Below are positions 46,240-53,248 of a DNA stretch of 64,000 nt, in pieces. Position 1 is the stretch's first letter. Every line of letters begins with the position of its first letter. The stretch lies in assembly GCA_012730045.1 (NCBI GenBank), contig JAAYBR010000091.1, forward strand, positions 1-64,000, written 5' to 3'. The notes below the pieces were generated by a model, which worked only from the letters and a program-made list of their open reading frames with translations, searched no databases and was not told where the DNA came from. A program made the translations under genes and the position numbers. The stretch is from Candidatus Hydrogenedentota bacterium. Lineage in GTDB: Bacteria; Hydrogenedentota; Hydrogenedentia; Hydrogenedentales; CAITNO01.

Positions 46240-46268
46240 GGGACAGGTCCTTTCGCGCGGGGCGCGCG

Positions 46269-47282
46269 TTATGCCGCCGGTCCGCCGTCCGGGGCGCAGT
46301 AGGCGCCGTCGTGCCGGTGCTCATCGCGGAGCAGGCCGTTCAGCAGGGTTTCCAGAATCACGGGAATCTCGTCGCGCAGGGGGTACTCCATGTTCGAGCG
46401 GAACCACTTGTGGACCACGCCGTCAATGAAGCCCAGCACGCCGTACATCGCGGTGTAGAAGCTCAGGACTTTGAGTTCCCCGGCGGCGTTCATGGACGCG
46501 ATGCGCTCCTTGGCCATGGGGAAGTTGGTGATGAGGTACTCGTAGAAGAGGGTGCGCCGCCCGGAGTGGGCGATGATGCCCTCGGCCTGAATAAGCCGGT
46601 ACAAGGCGTGGTTCTCCTCAATGAAGCCCACCCACTCCCGGATGAAGTGCTCCACCGCCCCGCGCACGTTGTCGGACCCGGAAAAGGCGTCCGAGAACCG
46701 CTCCACGACCTTCTGGCTCGTCATGAGCAGAAGCTGGTCCAGCAGGTCCTCCTTGCTCTTGAAATGGCGGTAGACCGTGCCCTTGGCCACGCCGGCGGCG
46801 GCGGCCACCTCGTCAATGGTCGCGTTGTGGAAGCCGCGCGACGTGAAGACCTCCAGGGCGCACTCCAGAATACGGGCTTTCTTGTCGTCCGCGTCGTCCC
46901 GGCGCGTGGCCGCCTCGCGGACCTCCGGCGCGGTGGCAGCGGCCATCAGCCCGCGGAGCAGGGCCGGATCCAGCGGCACCCGCGTGATTCCCAGGGCAGC
47001 CGACTCGTCCAGGGCGGCCTCAAAGAGCTGCAGGGCCGCCGCGTCCAGCCCCTTGTCGCGCAGGTAGGACAGAATGTCCGCCAGATACTCCGAAAGCCAC
47101 TTGCCGGCGGCGTCCCCCGCATCGGGGGCCTGCATGCGGTCCCGCAGGGACTGGCGGAGGAAAACGCGGAAACGCCCGTCATTGAGCTGTCCATCGGGGG
47201 AAAAGTAGCCGCCCAACTCGGCATAGAGGGCAATGCTGCGTCCGCCGGACTTGATGTAGACGATGTCTTTCGAGCGGTCCAT
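46269..47282 (-). CDS. TetR-family regulator with a long N-terminal extension
   Basis: A 337-residue protein. The helix-turn-helix (ILECALEVFTSRGFHNATID, VAAAAGVAKGTVYRHFKSKE) lies at about residues 135-181, not at the N-terminus as is normal. The preceding ~130 residues form an extra domain of mixed helices (IALYAELGGYFSPDGQL, SEYLADILSYLRDKGLD). The C-terminal ligand domain (EWVGFIEENHALYRLIQAEG) is of ordinary size. ATG 47282 follows AAGGA by about 11 bases; a start inside the operator at 47339 is not credible. A perfect palindrome overlapping its promoter is the probable operator. It is upstream of, and likely regulates, the radical SAM gene. Confidence 0.85.
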   Translation of the reverse strand: MDRSKDIVYIKSGGRSIALYAELGGYFSPDGQLNDGRFRVFLRQSLRDRMQAPDAGDAAGKWLSEYLADILSYLRDKGLDAAALQLFEAALDESAALGITRVPLDPALLRGLMAAATAPEVREAATRRDDADDKKARILECALEVFTSRGFHNATIDEVAAAAGVAKGTVYRHFKSKEDLLDQLLLMTSQKVVERFSDAFSGSDNVRGAVEHFIREWVGFIEENHALYRLIQAEGIIAHSGRRTLFYEYLITNFPMAKERIASMNAAGELKVLSFYTAMYGVLGFIDGVVHKWFRSNMEYPLRDEIPVILETLLNGLLRDEHRHDGAYCAPDGGPAA

Positions 47283-47315
47283 GCGCTTCGGATTCCTTGG
47301 GTGCCTTCCCTCGCC

Positions 47316-47343
47316 TATAATGACTGACTGGTCAGTCATTATA
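47316..47343. promoter_or_regulatory. Probable TetR operator, perfect 13-bp inverted repeat
   Basis: TATAATGACTGAC (47316-47328) and GTCAGTCATTATA (47331-47343) are exact complements around TG. The TGACTGAC core is typical of TetR-family operators. It begins 34 bases upstream of the tetR start and its outer end is the tetR -10 box, so binding should repress the gene. Confidence 0.82.
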
Positions 47344-47366
47344 GAGATAGGGCCCGAAAGATGCAA
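47338..47366 (-). promoter_or_regulatory. tetR promoter, TTGCAT-17-TATAAT
   Basis: Read on the minus strand, TTGCAT (47366-47361) and a consensus TATAAT (47343-47338) are 17 bases apart. The -10 lies inside the operator palindrome, the expected layout for autorepression. Confidence 0.75.
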
Positions 47367-47526
47367 GTGTTTTTTTTGCTGGGGGCCAGGAGCGGGCCTT
47401 TTTTGACGGCAGACGAGGCGGTTCGGAGGCATTCTGACAAGAGACTGCCACGTCGGCCGGGGCGGCCTCCTCGCAGTGACGGCGGTGCCGGCCGGGGCGT
47501 CCTCCTCGCAGTGACGGGAAAGGGCA

Positions 47527-47587
47527 ACGTCATTGCGAAGGAACGGAGTGACGGACGCAATCTCGTTCCCGGCACGGCTCCGGTTCC
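47527..47587. repeat. Dispersed repeat copy facing 44067-44127
   Basis: AACGTCATTGCGAAGGAACG through GGCACGGCTCCGGTTCC is the reverse complement of the copy at 44067-44127 with few changes. Further half-copies of the family (GCATTCTGACAAGAGACTGC, then two TCCTCGCAGTGACGG-type units) lie at about 47430-47520. Confidence 0.8.
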
Positions 47588-47624
47588 CGAGCTGTCCTTG
47601 CGGGCGATTGTGTGGGGGCGCGGG

Positions 47625-47653
47625 TTGTGCGGCGTGGGCGGTTCTTGTACACT
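47625..47653 (+). promoter_or_regulatory. Putative promoter of the beta-helix gene
   Basis: TTGTGC at 47625-47630 and TACACT at 47648-47653 have a 17-base spacer and end 33 bases before the start codon. Confidence 0.4.
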
Positions 47654-47685
47654 GGGACTTGGGACAACCAAGAAGGGATCATGTC

Positions 47686-49716
47686 ATGCGCGCCTTTTCC
47701 TGCTTCGGTGTTGTGTTTGGGCTTGCGGTTGCCGCGGTTTTTCCGGCTTTCGCCGGAGAAGTGGCCGTCATCGCCGTGTCGCCGGAGGGCCCGGCGCTTC
47801 AGGAGGCCTTGGCGCAGGCGGGGCAGCTCCGTCAGACGGCGGGGACCGACTTGGTTTCCGTGGTGCTGTCCGGCGGGGACTATCTGCTGACGGCACCGTT
47901 GAAGGCGGAGGCGTTGGGGAAGGGGGGGGTGCCGGTGGAGATCATCGCGAAGCCCGGCGGGACGCCGGTGATCCACGGCGGCGTGCGGGTGACGGGCTGG
48001 CGGGAGGAGGGGGGGCACTGGGTGGCGGACTTTCCGGCGGGGCTTCCCGCGGGGGCCGACCTGTCGGCGCTGTGGGTGAACGGCCGCCGGGCCACGCCGG
48101 CGCGGACGCCGAACGCGGCGAACGAGGCGGGCGACTTTCCCGCAGACACGGACTTCTTCTACACGGCGGGTCCGGTGATGGCGAAGACAGCGGACGGCAA
48201 GGAGGACAAGAGCGCCACGGCCTTCCAGTACGGCGAGGGGGACTTGCAGGCGTGGCCGGGGCTGGACGAGGCGGTGTTCGTCGTGTTCCACTCCTGGGAG
48301 ACCTCCCAGCACCGGGTGGAGCGGCTGGACACGGAGAAACGGGAGGTGCATTTCAAGAAGGCGGCGGCCTGGCCCTTCACCCGCTGGCTGCCGCAGCAGT
48401 GGTACTTCGTGGAGAACCTGATGGAGGGGCTCGACCAGCCCGGCGAGTGCGTGATTTCGTCCAAGGCCGGCAAAATCCACTACCTGCCGCGTCCGGGGGA
48501 GGCTCTGGACACGGTGGACGCCTGGGTGCCTGTGGCGAAGCAATTGCTGGTGCTGGCGGACGGTGCGGGGCCCGTGGCGGATGTCACCCTGCGCGGCCTC
48601 CGGTTCGAGCACACGGGCTGGGGCGTGGGCCCGGAGGGCCACAGCGATTCCCAGGCGGCGTTCAGCGTTCCGGCGATGATTGACCTGCGCGGGGCGCACA
48701 ACTGGAAGATTCAGCAGTGCGCGCTGGCCCACGGCGGCACCTACGGCGTGTGGTTTGGGAAGGGGTCCGCCGGGAACCTGCTGGAGCAGAGCGAGATCAC
48801 CGACATGGGCGCGGGCGGGGTGCGCATCGGCGAGGGGGCCAGTCCCGAAACCCCGGAGCAGGCGGCGGACGGCAACACGGTGGACAACTGCTTCGTTCAT
48901 GATCTGGGGCGGGTGTACCGGGGGGCGGTGGGCGTGTGGATTGGCCGCAGTTCGCACAACCGGATCACGCACAACGAAATCTGCGACGTGCGCTACACGG
49001 GGGTGTCCGTGGGCTGGAGCTGGGGCTACGCGCCGAGTTCCGCGAACCACAACCTCATCGAGAACAACCACATCCACCACATCGCCAAGGGCCAGCTCAG
49101 CGACACGGGCGGGGTGTACACCCTGGGCCTGTCGCCCGGCACCGCCATCCGGGGCAATTACATCCACGACGTGCTGTCGAACCCGAAGATTTCGGGGGGC
49201 TGGGGCCTCTACACCGACGAGGGCAGCACGGACATCGTGCTGGAGAACAACGTGGTGGTGAACACCGAGACCGGCGGGTTCCACCAGCACTACGGCAAGG
49301 AGAACCGGGTCCGGAACAACATCTTCGCCTTCTCGCACCGCGAGCAGCTCATCCGGTCCCGCGAGGAGGAGCACATCTCCTTCTTCTTCGAGAACAACAT
49401 TGTCTACTACGACAACGGGCAGCTTCTGGGCAGCACCTGGAAGAACGGCAACTTCCGCATGTCCAACAACTGCTACTGGGACGCCTCGGGGAAGCAACCC
49501 GACTTCGCCGGGATGAGTCTTGAAGAGTGGCAGGCGGCGGGACACGACGCGGGGTCGGTGGCGGCGGACCCGAAGTTTGCCGACGCCGCGAACCGCGATT
49601 TCACACTGGCGGCGGATTCCCCGGTCCACGCCCTGGGGTTCACGCCCCTGGACCCGTCCAAGGCGGGGTTGTACGGTCCCGCCGACTGGACGGAGCGCGC
49701 GAAGAAGCAGCGGTAG
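47686..49716 (+). CDS. Secreted right-handed parallel beta-helix protein
   Basis: A 676-residue exported protein. A signal peptide (CFGVVFGLAVAAVFPAFA) precedes a pectate-lyase-like N-terminal cap (VVLSGGDYLLTAPLKAEALG). A long series of beta-helix coils follows, marked by asparagine-rich turns (NTVDNCFVHDLGRVYRGAVG, HNRITHNEICDVRYTGVSVG, HNLIENNHIHHIAKGQLSDT, LENNVVVNTETGGFHQHYGK). The C-terminal end (DPSKAGLYGPADW) is common in such proteins. Relatives are polysaccharide lyases, hydrolases or binding proteins. Catalytic residues cannot be set by eye. ATG 47686 starts the signal peptide. A possible promoter lies 33 bases upstream. Confidence 0.8.
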   Translation: MRAFSCFGVVFGLAVAAVFPAFAGEVAVIAVSPEGPALQEALAQAGQLRQTAGTDLVSVVLSGGDYLLTAPLKAEALGKGGVPVEIIAKPGGTPVIHGGVRVTGWREEGGHWVADFPAGLPAGADLSALWVNGRRATPARTPNAANEAGDFPADTDFFYTAGPVMAKTADGKEDKSATAFQYGEGDLQAWPGLDEAVFVVFHSWETSQHRVERLDTEKREVHFKKAAAWPFTRWLPQQWYFVENLMEGLDQPGECVISSKAGKIHYLPRPGEALDTVDAWVPVAKQLLVLADGAGPVADVTLRGLRFEHTGWGVGPEGHSDSQAAFSVPAMIDLRGAHNWKIQQCALAHGGTYGVWFGKGSAGNLLEQSEITDMGAGGVRIGEGASPETPEQAADGNTVDNCFVHDLGRVYRGAVGVWIGRSSHNRITHNEICDVRYTGVSVGWSWGYAPSSANHNLIENNHIHHIAKGQLSDTGGVYTLGLSPGTAIRGNYIHDVLSNPKISGGWGLYTDEGSTDIVLENNVVVNTETGGFHQHYGKENRVRNNIFAFSHREQLIRSREEEHISFFFENNIVYYDNGQLLGSTWKNGNFRMSNNCYWDASGKQPDFAGMSLEEWQAAGHDAGSVAADPKFADAANRDFTLAADSPVHALGFTPLDPSKAGLYGPADWTERAKKQR

Positions 49717-49719
49717 CCC

Positions 49720-50034
49720 ATGAGCGAAGACGCCGCAGTGTTTACCTTGTCCGGTGCGGACACGTTGTTCCGGGTGCGGGTGCAGCCGAAGGCCTCCCGC
49801 AACGCCCTGCTGACCGGGGACGAGGGGCGGGTGCGCGTGGCGCTGACCGCGCCGCCGGTGGAGGGGGCGGCGAACGAGGCCCTGGTGAAGTATGTGGCCG
49901 GGCTGCTGGGCATCCCCCGGCGCCGGGTCACGCTGGAAAGCGGCGCCCAGTGCCGGGAGAAGGTGCTGCGGCTTGCGGGGCTTTCCCCGGCCGAGGCCGG
50001 GCGGCTGCTGGGGATGGAACGGCCAAAGGACTGA
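49720..50034 (+). CDS. YggU-family protein (DUF167)
   Basis: A 104-residue member of the small conserved DUF167/YggU family. The motif FRVRVQPKASRNALL near the start and PPVEGAANEALVKYVAGLL, then RVTLESGAQCREKVLRL, are diagnostic. The biochemical role is unknown in general. It starts three bases after the beta-helix gene stop codon, with a weak ribosome binding site, so translation may be coupled even though the two proteins act in different places. Confidence 0.88.
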   Translation: MSEDAAVFTLSGADTLFRVRVQPKASRNALLTGDEGRVRVALTAPPVEGAANEALVKYVAGLLGIPRRRVTLESGAQCREKVLRLAGLSPAEAGRLLGMERPKD

Positions 50035-50117
50035 CAGTCAGCGAAGGGGAGTGCCAAGTGGCCCGGTGCCGGGCCGGACGGGTATAATGGCCGGAAGTAC
50101 GGGAAGGTTTTCAAAGC

Positions 50118-50936
50118 ATGGGTTTAAAGAATAATGTGGAAGAGGCGGTTGCGGCCATCCGCAGCCGTTCCGGGCTGGTCCCGCAGGTGGGCATCATTTT
50201 GGGCACGGGCCTGGGCTCCCTGGCGGAAAAGATCACCGTTGAGACATCCATCAGTTACGCGGACCTCCCCCATTTTCCCGAGCCGACGGTGGACGGGCAT
50301 GCCGGGGAGCTGATCCTGGGGCATTTGGCGGGCAAGGCCGTGGTTGCCCTGTCCGGGCGTTTCCACCGGTACGAGGGGTATTCCCTCCAGCAGGTGGCCT
50401 TCCCCGTGCGCGTGGCGCGGGCGCTGGGCGTGGGGACGCTGGTGGTGTCCAACGCGGCCGGGGGCATGAACCCGCAGTTCCAGGCGGGGGACCTCATGGT
50501 CATCACGGACCACATCAACCTGATGGGGGACAACCCCCTGATCGGCGCCAACGACGAGGCGCTGGGGCCCCGGTTTCCGGACATGTGCGAGCCCTACGCG
50601 AACGATTTGATCGCCCTGGCGGAGACGGTGGCGCTGGAGAATGGAATCAAACTGCGCCGCGGCGTGTATCTTGCGGTGACGGGCCCGTGCCTGGAGACCC
50701 GCGCCGAATACCGGTTCATGCGCATGATCGGCGGGGACGCCGTGGGCATGAGCACGGTGCCCGAGGTGATCGTGGCGGTCCAGTCGGGGCTGCGGGTGCT
50801 GGGTTTCTCGGCCATCACGGACGAGTGCCTGCCCGACGCGCTCAAGCCCGCGGACATTGAGAAGATTATCGCCGTGGCGAACGCGGTGGAGCCGAAGCTC
50901 TCCGCGCTGGTCGTGAAGTGTCTGGAGCGGATGTAG
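50118..50936 (+). CDS. Purine nucleoside phosphorylase, trimeric type
   Basis: A 272-residue enzyme that splits purine nucleosides with phosphate to base and ribose-1-phosphate. Hallmarks are VGIILGTGLGSLAEKI (phosphate site), HAGELILG, SGRFHRYEGY, VVSNAAGGMNP, DHINLMGDNPL and the nucleoside-binding MIGGDAVGMSTVPE. GGAAGG lies about 11 bases before ATG 50118, and a TATAAT (50083-50088) just upstream is a likely -10 box. It is a stand-alone gene or the first of the yacL-ispDF run 93 bases later. Confidence 0.92.
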   Translation: MGLKNNVEEAVAAIRSRSGLVPQVGIILGTGLGSLAEKITVETSISYADLPHFPEPTVDGHAGELILGHLAGKAVVALSGRFHRYEGYSLQQVAFPVRVARALGVGTLVVSNAAGGMNPQFQAGDLMVITDHINLMGDNPLIGANDEALGPRFPDMCEPYANDLIALAETVALENGIKLRRGVYLAVTGPCLETRAEYRFMRMIGGDAVGMSTVPEVIVAVQSGLRVLGFSAITDECLPDALKPADIEKIIAVANAVEPKLSALVVKCLERM

Positions 50937-51029
50937 CCGTCCGTCCGGTGGAAGAGTGTGTTTTGCGGAGGAGAGGCGGGGTGTTCCCGCGTCATTTTCA
51001 GGGGTGCATGTCTTTTTGGAGGATTTGGA

Positions 51030-52079
51030 ATGGTAGTGTACGCGCTGCGTTTGGTTTTCGTTGTCGCGAGCGGGATCATGGGATACCTGTGGGCGGACTA
51101 TTTTGTGGAGGCCGCGATCCTCAAGGGGAACGAGGCTGTCAACGTCCTCCTCTGGAAAGGGGTGGGCATCGGCATCGGCGCCGCGGTGGCCGTCGCCGTC
51201 CTGCTTGCCGTCCGCTTCATCACCCAGGAGATTTATGAGCGCCTCGCCCCCGCCGTGGTGGCCGTCGTCATCGCCATCCTGCTTGGATTCACGGTCTCGC
51301 AGTACATGCTCTACTGGTTTCCCAAGGCGGACACAACGCTCAAAGTGTTCGTGGCCGTGTCCGTTGTGCTCATGTTCGGCTATGTCGGCATTTATCTTGC
51401 CCTGAGCCGCGCGTCGAACTGGAGCTCGCTGGTCAAGGCCGTGCAGAAGCGGACGCTCCCCGTCGGCGGGGCCGGAGCCCTGAAACTGGTGGACACGAGC
51501 GTGCTCATTGACGGCCGCATTTCCGACATCTGCGGCAGCGGGTTCATCGAGGGGACGCTGCTGGTGCCGCGTTTCGTGCTCAAGGAGCTCCAGAACATCG
51601 CCGACTCCGCCGAGGTGCTGCGCCGGGCCAAGGGCCGCCGGGGCCTCGACATCCTCAAGGACCTCCAGGACCCCAAGTCCATGGTGGCCGTGGTGATCAT
51701 TGAGGAGGATCCGGTGGACGTGCGCGAGGTGGACGGCAAGCTGGTGAAGCTGGCCAAGCAGCTCGGCGCCAGGGTGCTGACCAACGACTTCAACCTGAAC
51801 AAGGTGGCCCAGATCGAGGGCGTGTCGGTGCTCAACATCAACGATCTGGCCAACGCGCTCAAGCCCGCCGTGCTTCCCGACGAGCAGATCGAGGTGAAGC
51901 TGATCAAGGAGGGCAAGGAGCCGAACCAGGGCGTGGGCTACCTTGACGACGGCACCATGATCGTCGTGGACGGCGGCCGGCACTACATGGGCAGGAATGT
52001 GGCGGCGGTGGTGACCAGCGTGCTCCAGACCGCCGCGGGCCGCATGATCTTCGCGCGCTACACCGGCGTCATCCAATGA
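51030..52079 (+). CDS. YacL-like PIN/TRAM-domain membrane protein
   Basis: A 349-residue protein. Four hydrophobic segments fill the first ~130 residues (LRLVFVVASGIMGYLWA, GIGIGAAVAVAVLLAV, AVVAVVIAILLGFTV, VFVAVSVVLMFGYVGIYLAL). The PIN nuclease domain follows, with acidic residues in VDTSVLIDGRI, LKELQNIADS and LTNDFNLNKVA. A TRAM domain (GVGYLDDGTMIVVDGGRHYM) ends the protein. GGAGG lies 7-8 bases before ATG 51030. The stop codon overlaps ispD as ATGA. In Bacillus yacL is also next to ispD-ispF, so this order is ancient. The nuclease target is unknown. Confidence 0.9.
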   Translation: MVVYALRLVFVVASGIMGYLWADYFVEAAILKGNEAVNVLLWKGVGIGIGAAVAVAVLLAVRFITQEIYERLAPAVVAVVIAILLGFTVSQYMLYWFPKADTTLKVFVAVSVVLMFGYVGIYLALSRASNWSSLVKAVQKRTLPVGGAGALKLVDTSVLIDGRISDICGSGFIEGTLLVPRFVLKELQNIADSAEVLRRAKGRRGLDILKDLQDPKSMVAVVIIEEDPVDVREVDGKLVKLAKQLGARVLTNDFNLNKVAQIEGVSVLNINDLANALKPAVLPDEQIEVKLIKEGKEPNQGVGYLDDGTMIVVDGGRHYMGRNVAAVVTSVLQTAAGRMIFARYTGVIQ

Positions 52080-52762
52080 AGTCGGCGCTCCTGGTTCCGG
52101 CCGCGGGCCTGGGCCTGCGGCTGGGATGGGACGGGCCGAAGGCCCTGGTGGACCTGGGGGGCGCGCCCATGCTGGCGGTGACCCTTTCTCGTTTCGCGGC
52201 GGCGGACCTCACGCCGCCCGCCGTGGTGACGGTGCCCCCCGGCCAGGCCGCCGGTTTCGACCGGGCGGTGTCGGCCCTTTCCCCCTTTCCCTGCGCCTTC
52301 GTGGAGGGCGGGGCGGAGCGGCAGGACTCCGTGCTGGCCGGGCTGGAGGCCCTGCCCGACTTCACGGACCTCGTGGTGATCCACGACGCGGCCCGGCCGC
52401 TGGTTTCTCCGGAGATGGTGCAGGCGGTCATGGACGCCGCGCGCGAGCACGGCGCCGCCACGGCGGCGCTGCCCGTCACCGACACCATCCTGCAGGCGGA
52501 CGCGGAGGCCTTTCTGGCGGACACGCCGGACCGATCCCTGCTGTGGGCCTGCCAGACCCCGCAGGCGTTCCGGCTGGACCTCATCCTGGAGGCGCACCGG
52601 CGCGCCCGCCGCGAGGGCTGGCGGACGACCGACGACGCGACCCTTGCCCGGCGGGCGGGGCACCCTGTCAAACTGGTGCGGGGCGCCCAGGAAAACCTCA
52701 AAGTGACAACGCCGTTTGACCTGCGGCTGGCGCTGCGGCTTCGGCGGGAGGAAAAGGCATGA
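52076..52762 (+). CDS. ispD: 2-C-methyl-D-erythritol 4-phosphate cytidylyltransferase
   Basis: A 228-residue IspD, which attaches CMP to methylerythritol phosphate in the non-mevalonate isoprenoid pathway. The nucleotide-binding start VPAAGLGLRLGWDGPKALVD, the motif VIHDAARPLVS, the CQTPQAFRLD segment and TTDDATLARRAGHPV are all in place. It overlaps yacL (ATGA) and ispF (ATGA), so the three are translationally coupled. The length is normal and nothing is missing. Confidence 0.94.
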   Translation: MKSALLVPAAGLGLRLGWDGPKALVDLGGAPMLAVTLSRFAAADLTPPAVVTVPPGQAAGFDRAVSALSPFPCAFVEGGAERQDSVLAGLEALPDFTDLVVIHDAARPLVSPEMVQAVMDAAREHGAATAALPVTDTILQADAEAFLADTPDRSLLWACQTPQAFRLDLILEAHRRARREGWRTTDDATLARRAGHPVKLVRGAQENLKVTTPFDLRLALRLRREEKA

Positions 52763-53238
52763 TCCGCGTGGGCATCGGCTATGACCTGCACCGGCTGGAA
52801 GAGGGGGCTCCCCATCTGGTTTTGGGCGGGGTGCGTGTGCCCTTCACCAAGGGGGCGGTGGCCCATTCCGACGGCGATGTCGTTGTGCACGCCCTTATTG
52901 ACGCGCTGCTCGGGGCGGCCGGGCTGGGCAACATCGGCCAGCGCTTTCCCGACACGGACCCCACCCTGAGGGGGATAGACAGCATGGCGCTGCTGGAGCG
53001 CACCGTGCGCCTGCTGGGCAGCTCCGGCTTCACGGTGGTCAACGCCGACATGGTGGTCGTGCTGGAGCAGCCGAAACTGGCGCCCCATCTGGACGCCATG
53101 CGCCAGCGGATGGCGGAATGCCTGAAGATCGAGCGGCACCGTGTCTCCGTCAAACCCAAGACCAACGAGGGCGTCGGCCCCGAGGGCCGCGGCGAGGCCG
53201 TCAGCGCCCAGGCGGTTGTGCTGGTCCAGCAGCAGTAG
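52759..53238 (+). CDS. ispF: 2-C-methyl-D-erythritol 2,4-cyclodiphosphate synthase
   Basis: A 159-residue IspF, the step after IspD and IspE. Metal ligands are visible in GYDLHRLEEG and the HSDGDVVVHALIDALLGAAG segment. The substrate site KPKTNEGVGPEGRGEA is intact. It starts inside the end of ispD (ATGA) and completes the yacL-ispD-ispF unit. The gene ends only 11 bases before the stop of the convergent mannosidase gene. IspE is not in the window. Confidence 0.94.
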   Translation: MIRVGIGYDLHRLEEGAPHLVLGGVRVPFTKGAVAHSDGDVVVHALIDALLGAAGLGNIGQRFPDTDPTLRGIDSMALLERTVRLLGSSGFTVVNADMVVVLEQPKLAPHLDAMRQRMAECLKIERHRVSVKPKTNEGVGPEGRGEAVSAQAVVLVQQQ

Positions 53239-53248
53239 CCCCGCCTTT

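Larger units (their letters stand above)
47283..47685. other. Divergent region with operator, promoters and a repeat
   Basis: These 403 bases between the leftward tetR gene and the rightward beta-helix gene hold the operator (47316-47343), a promoter in each direction, and a copy of the dispersed repeat (about 47430-47600). There is no supported gene. Confidence 0.7.
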
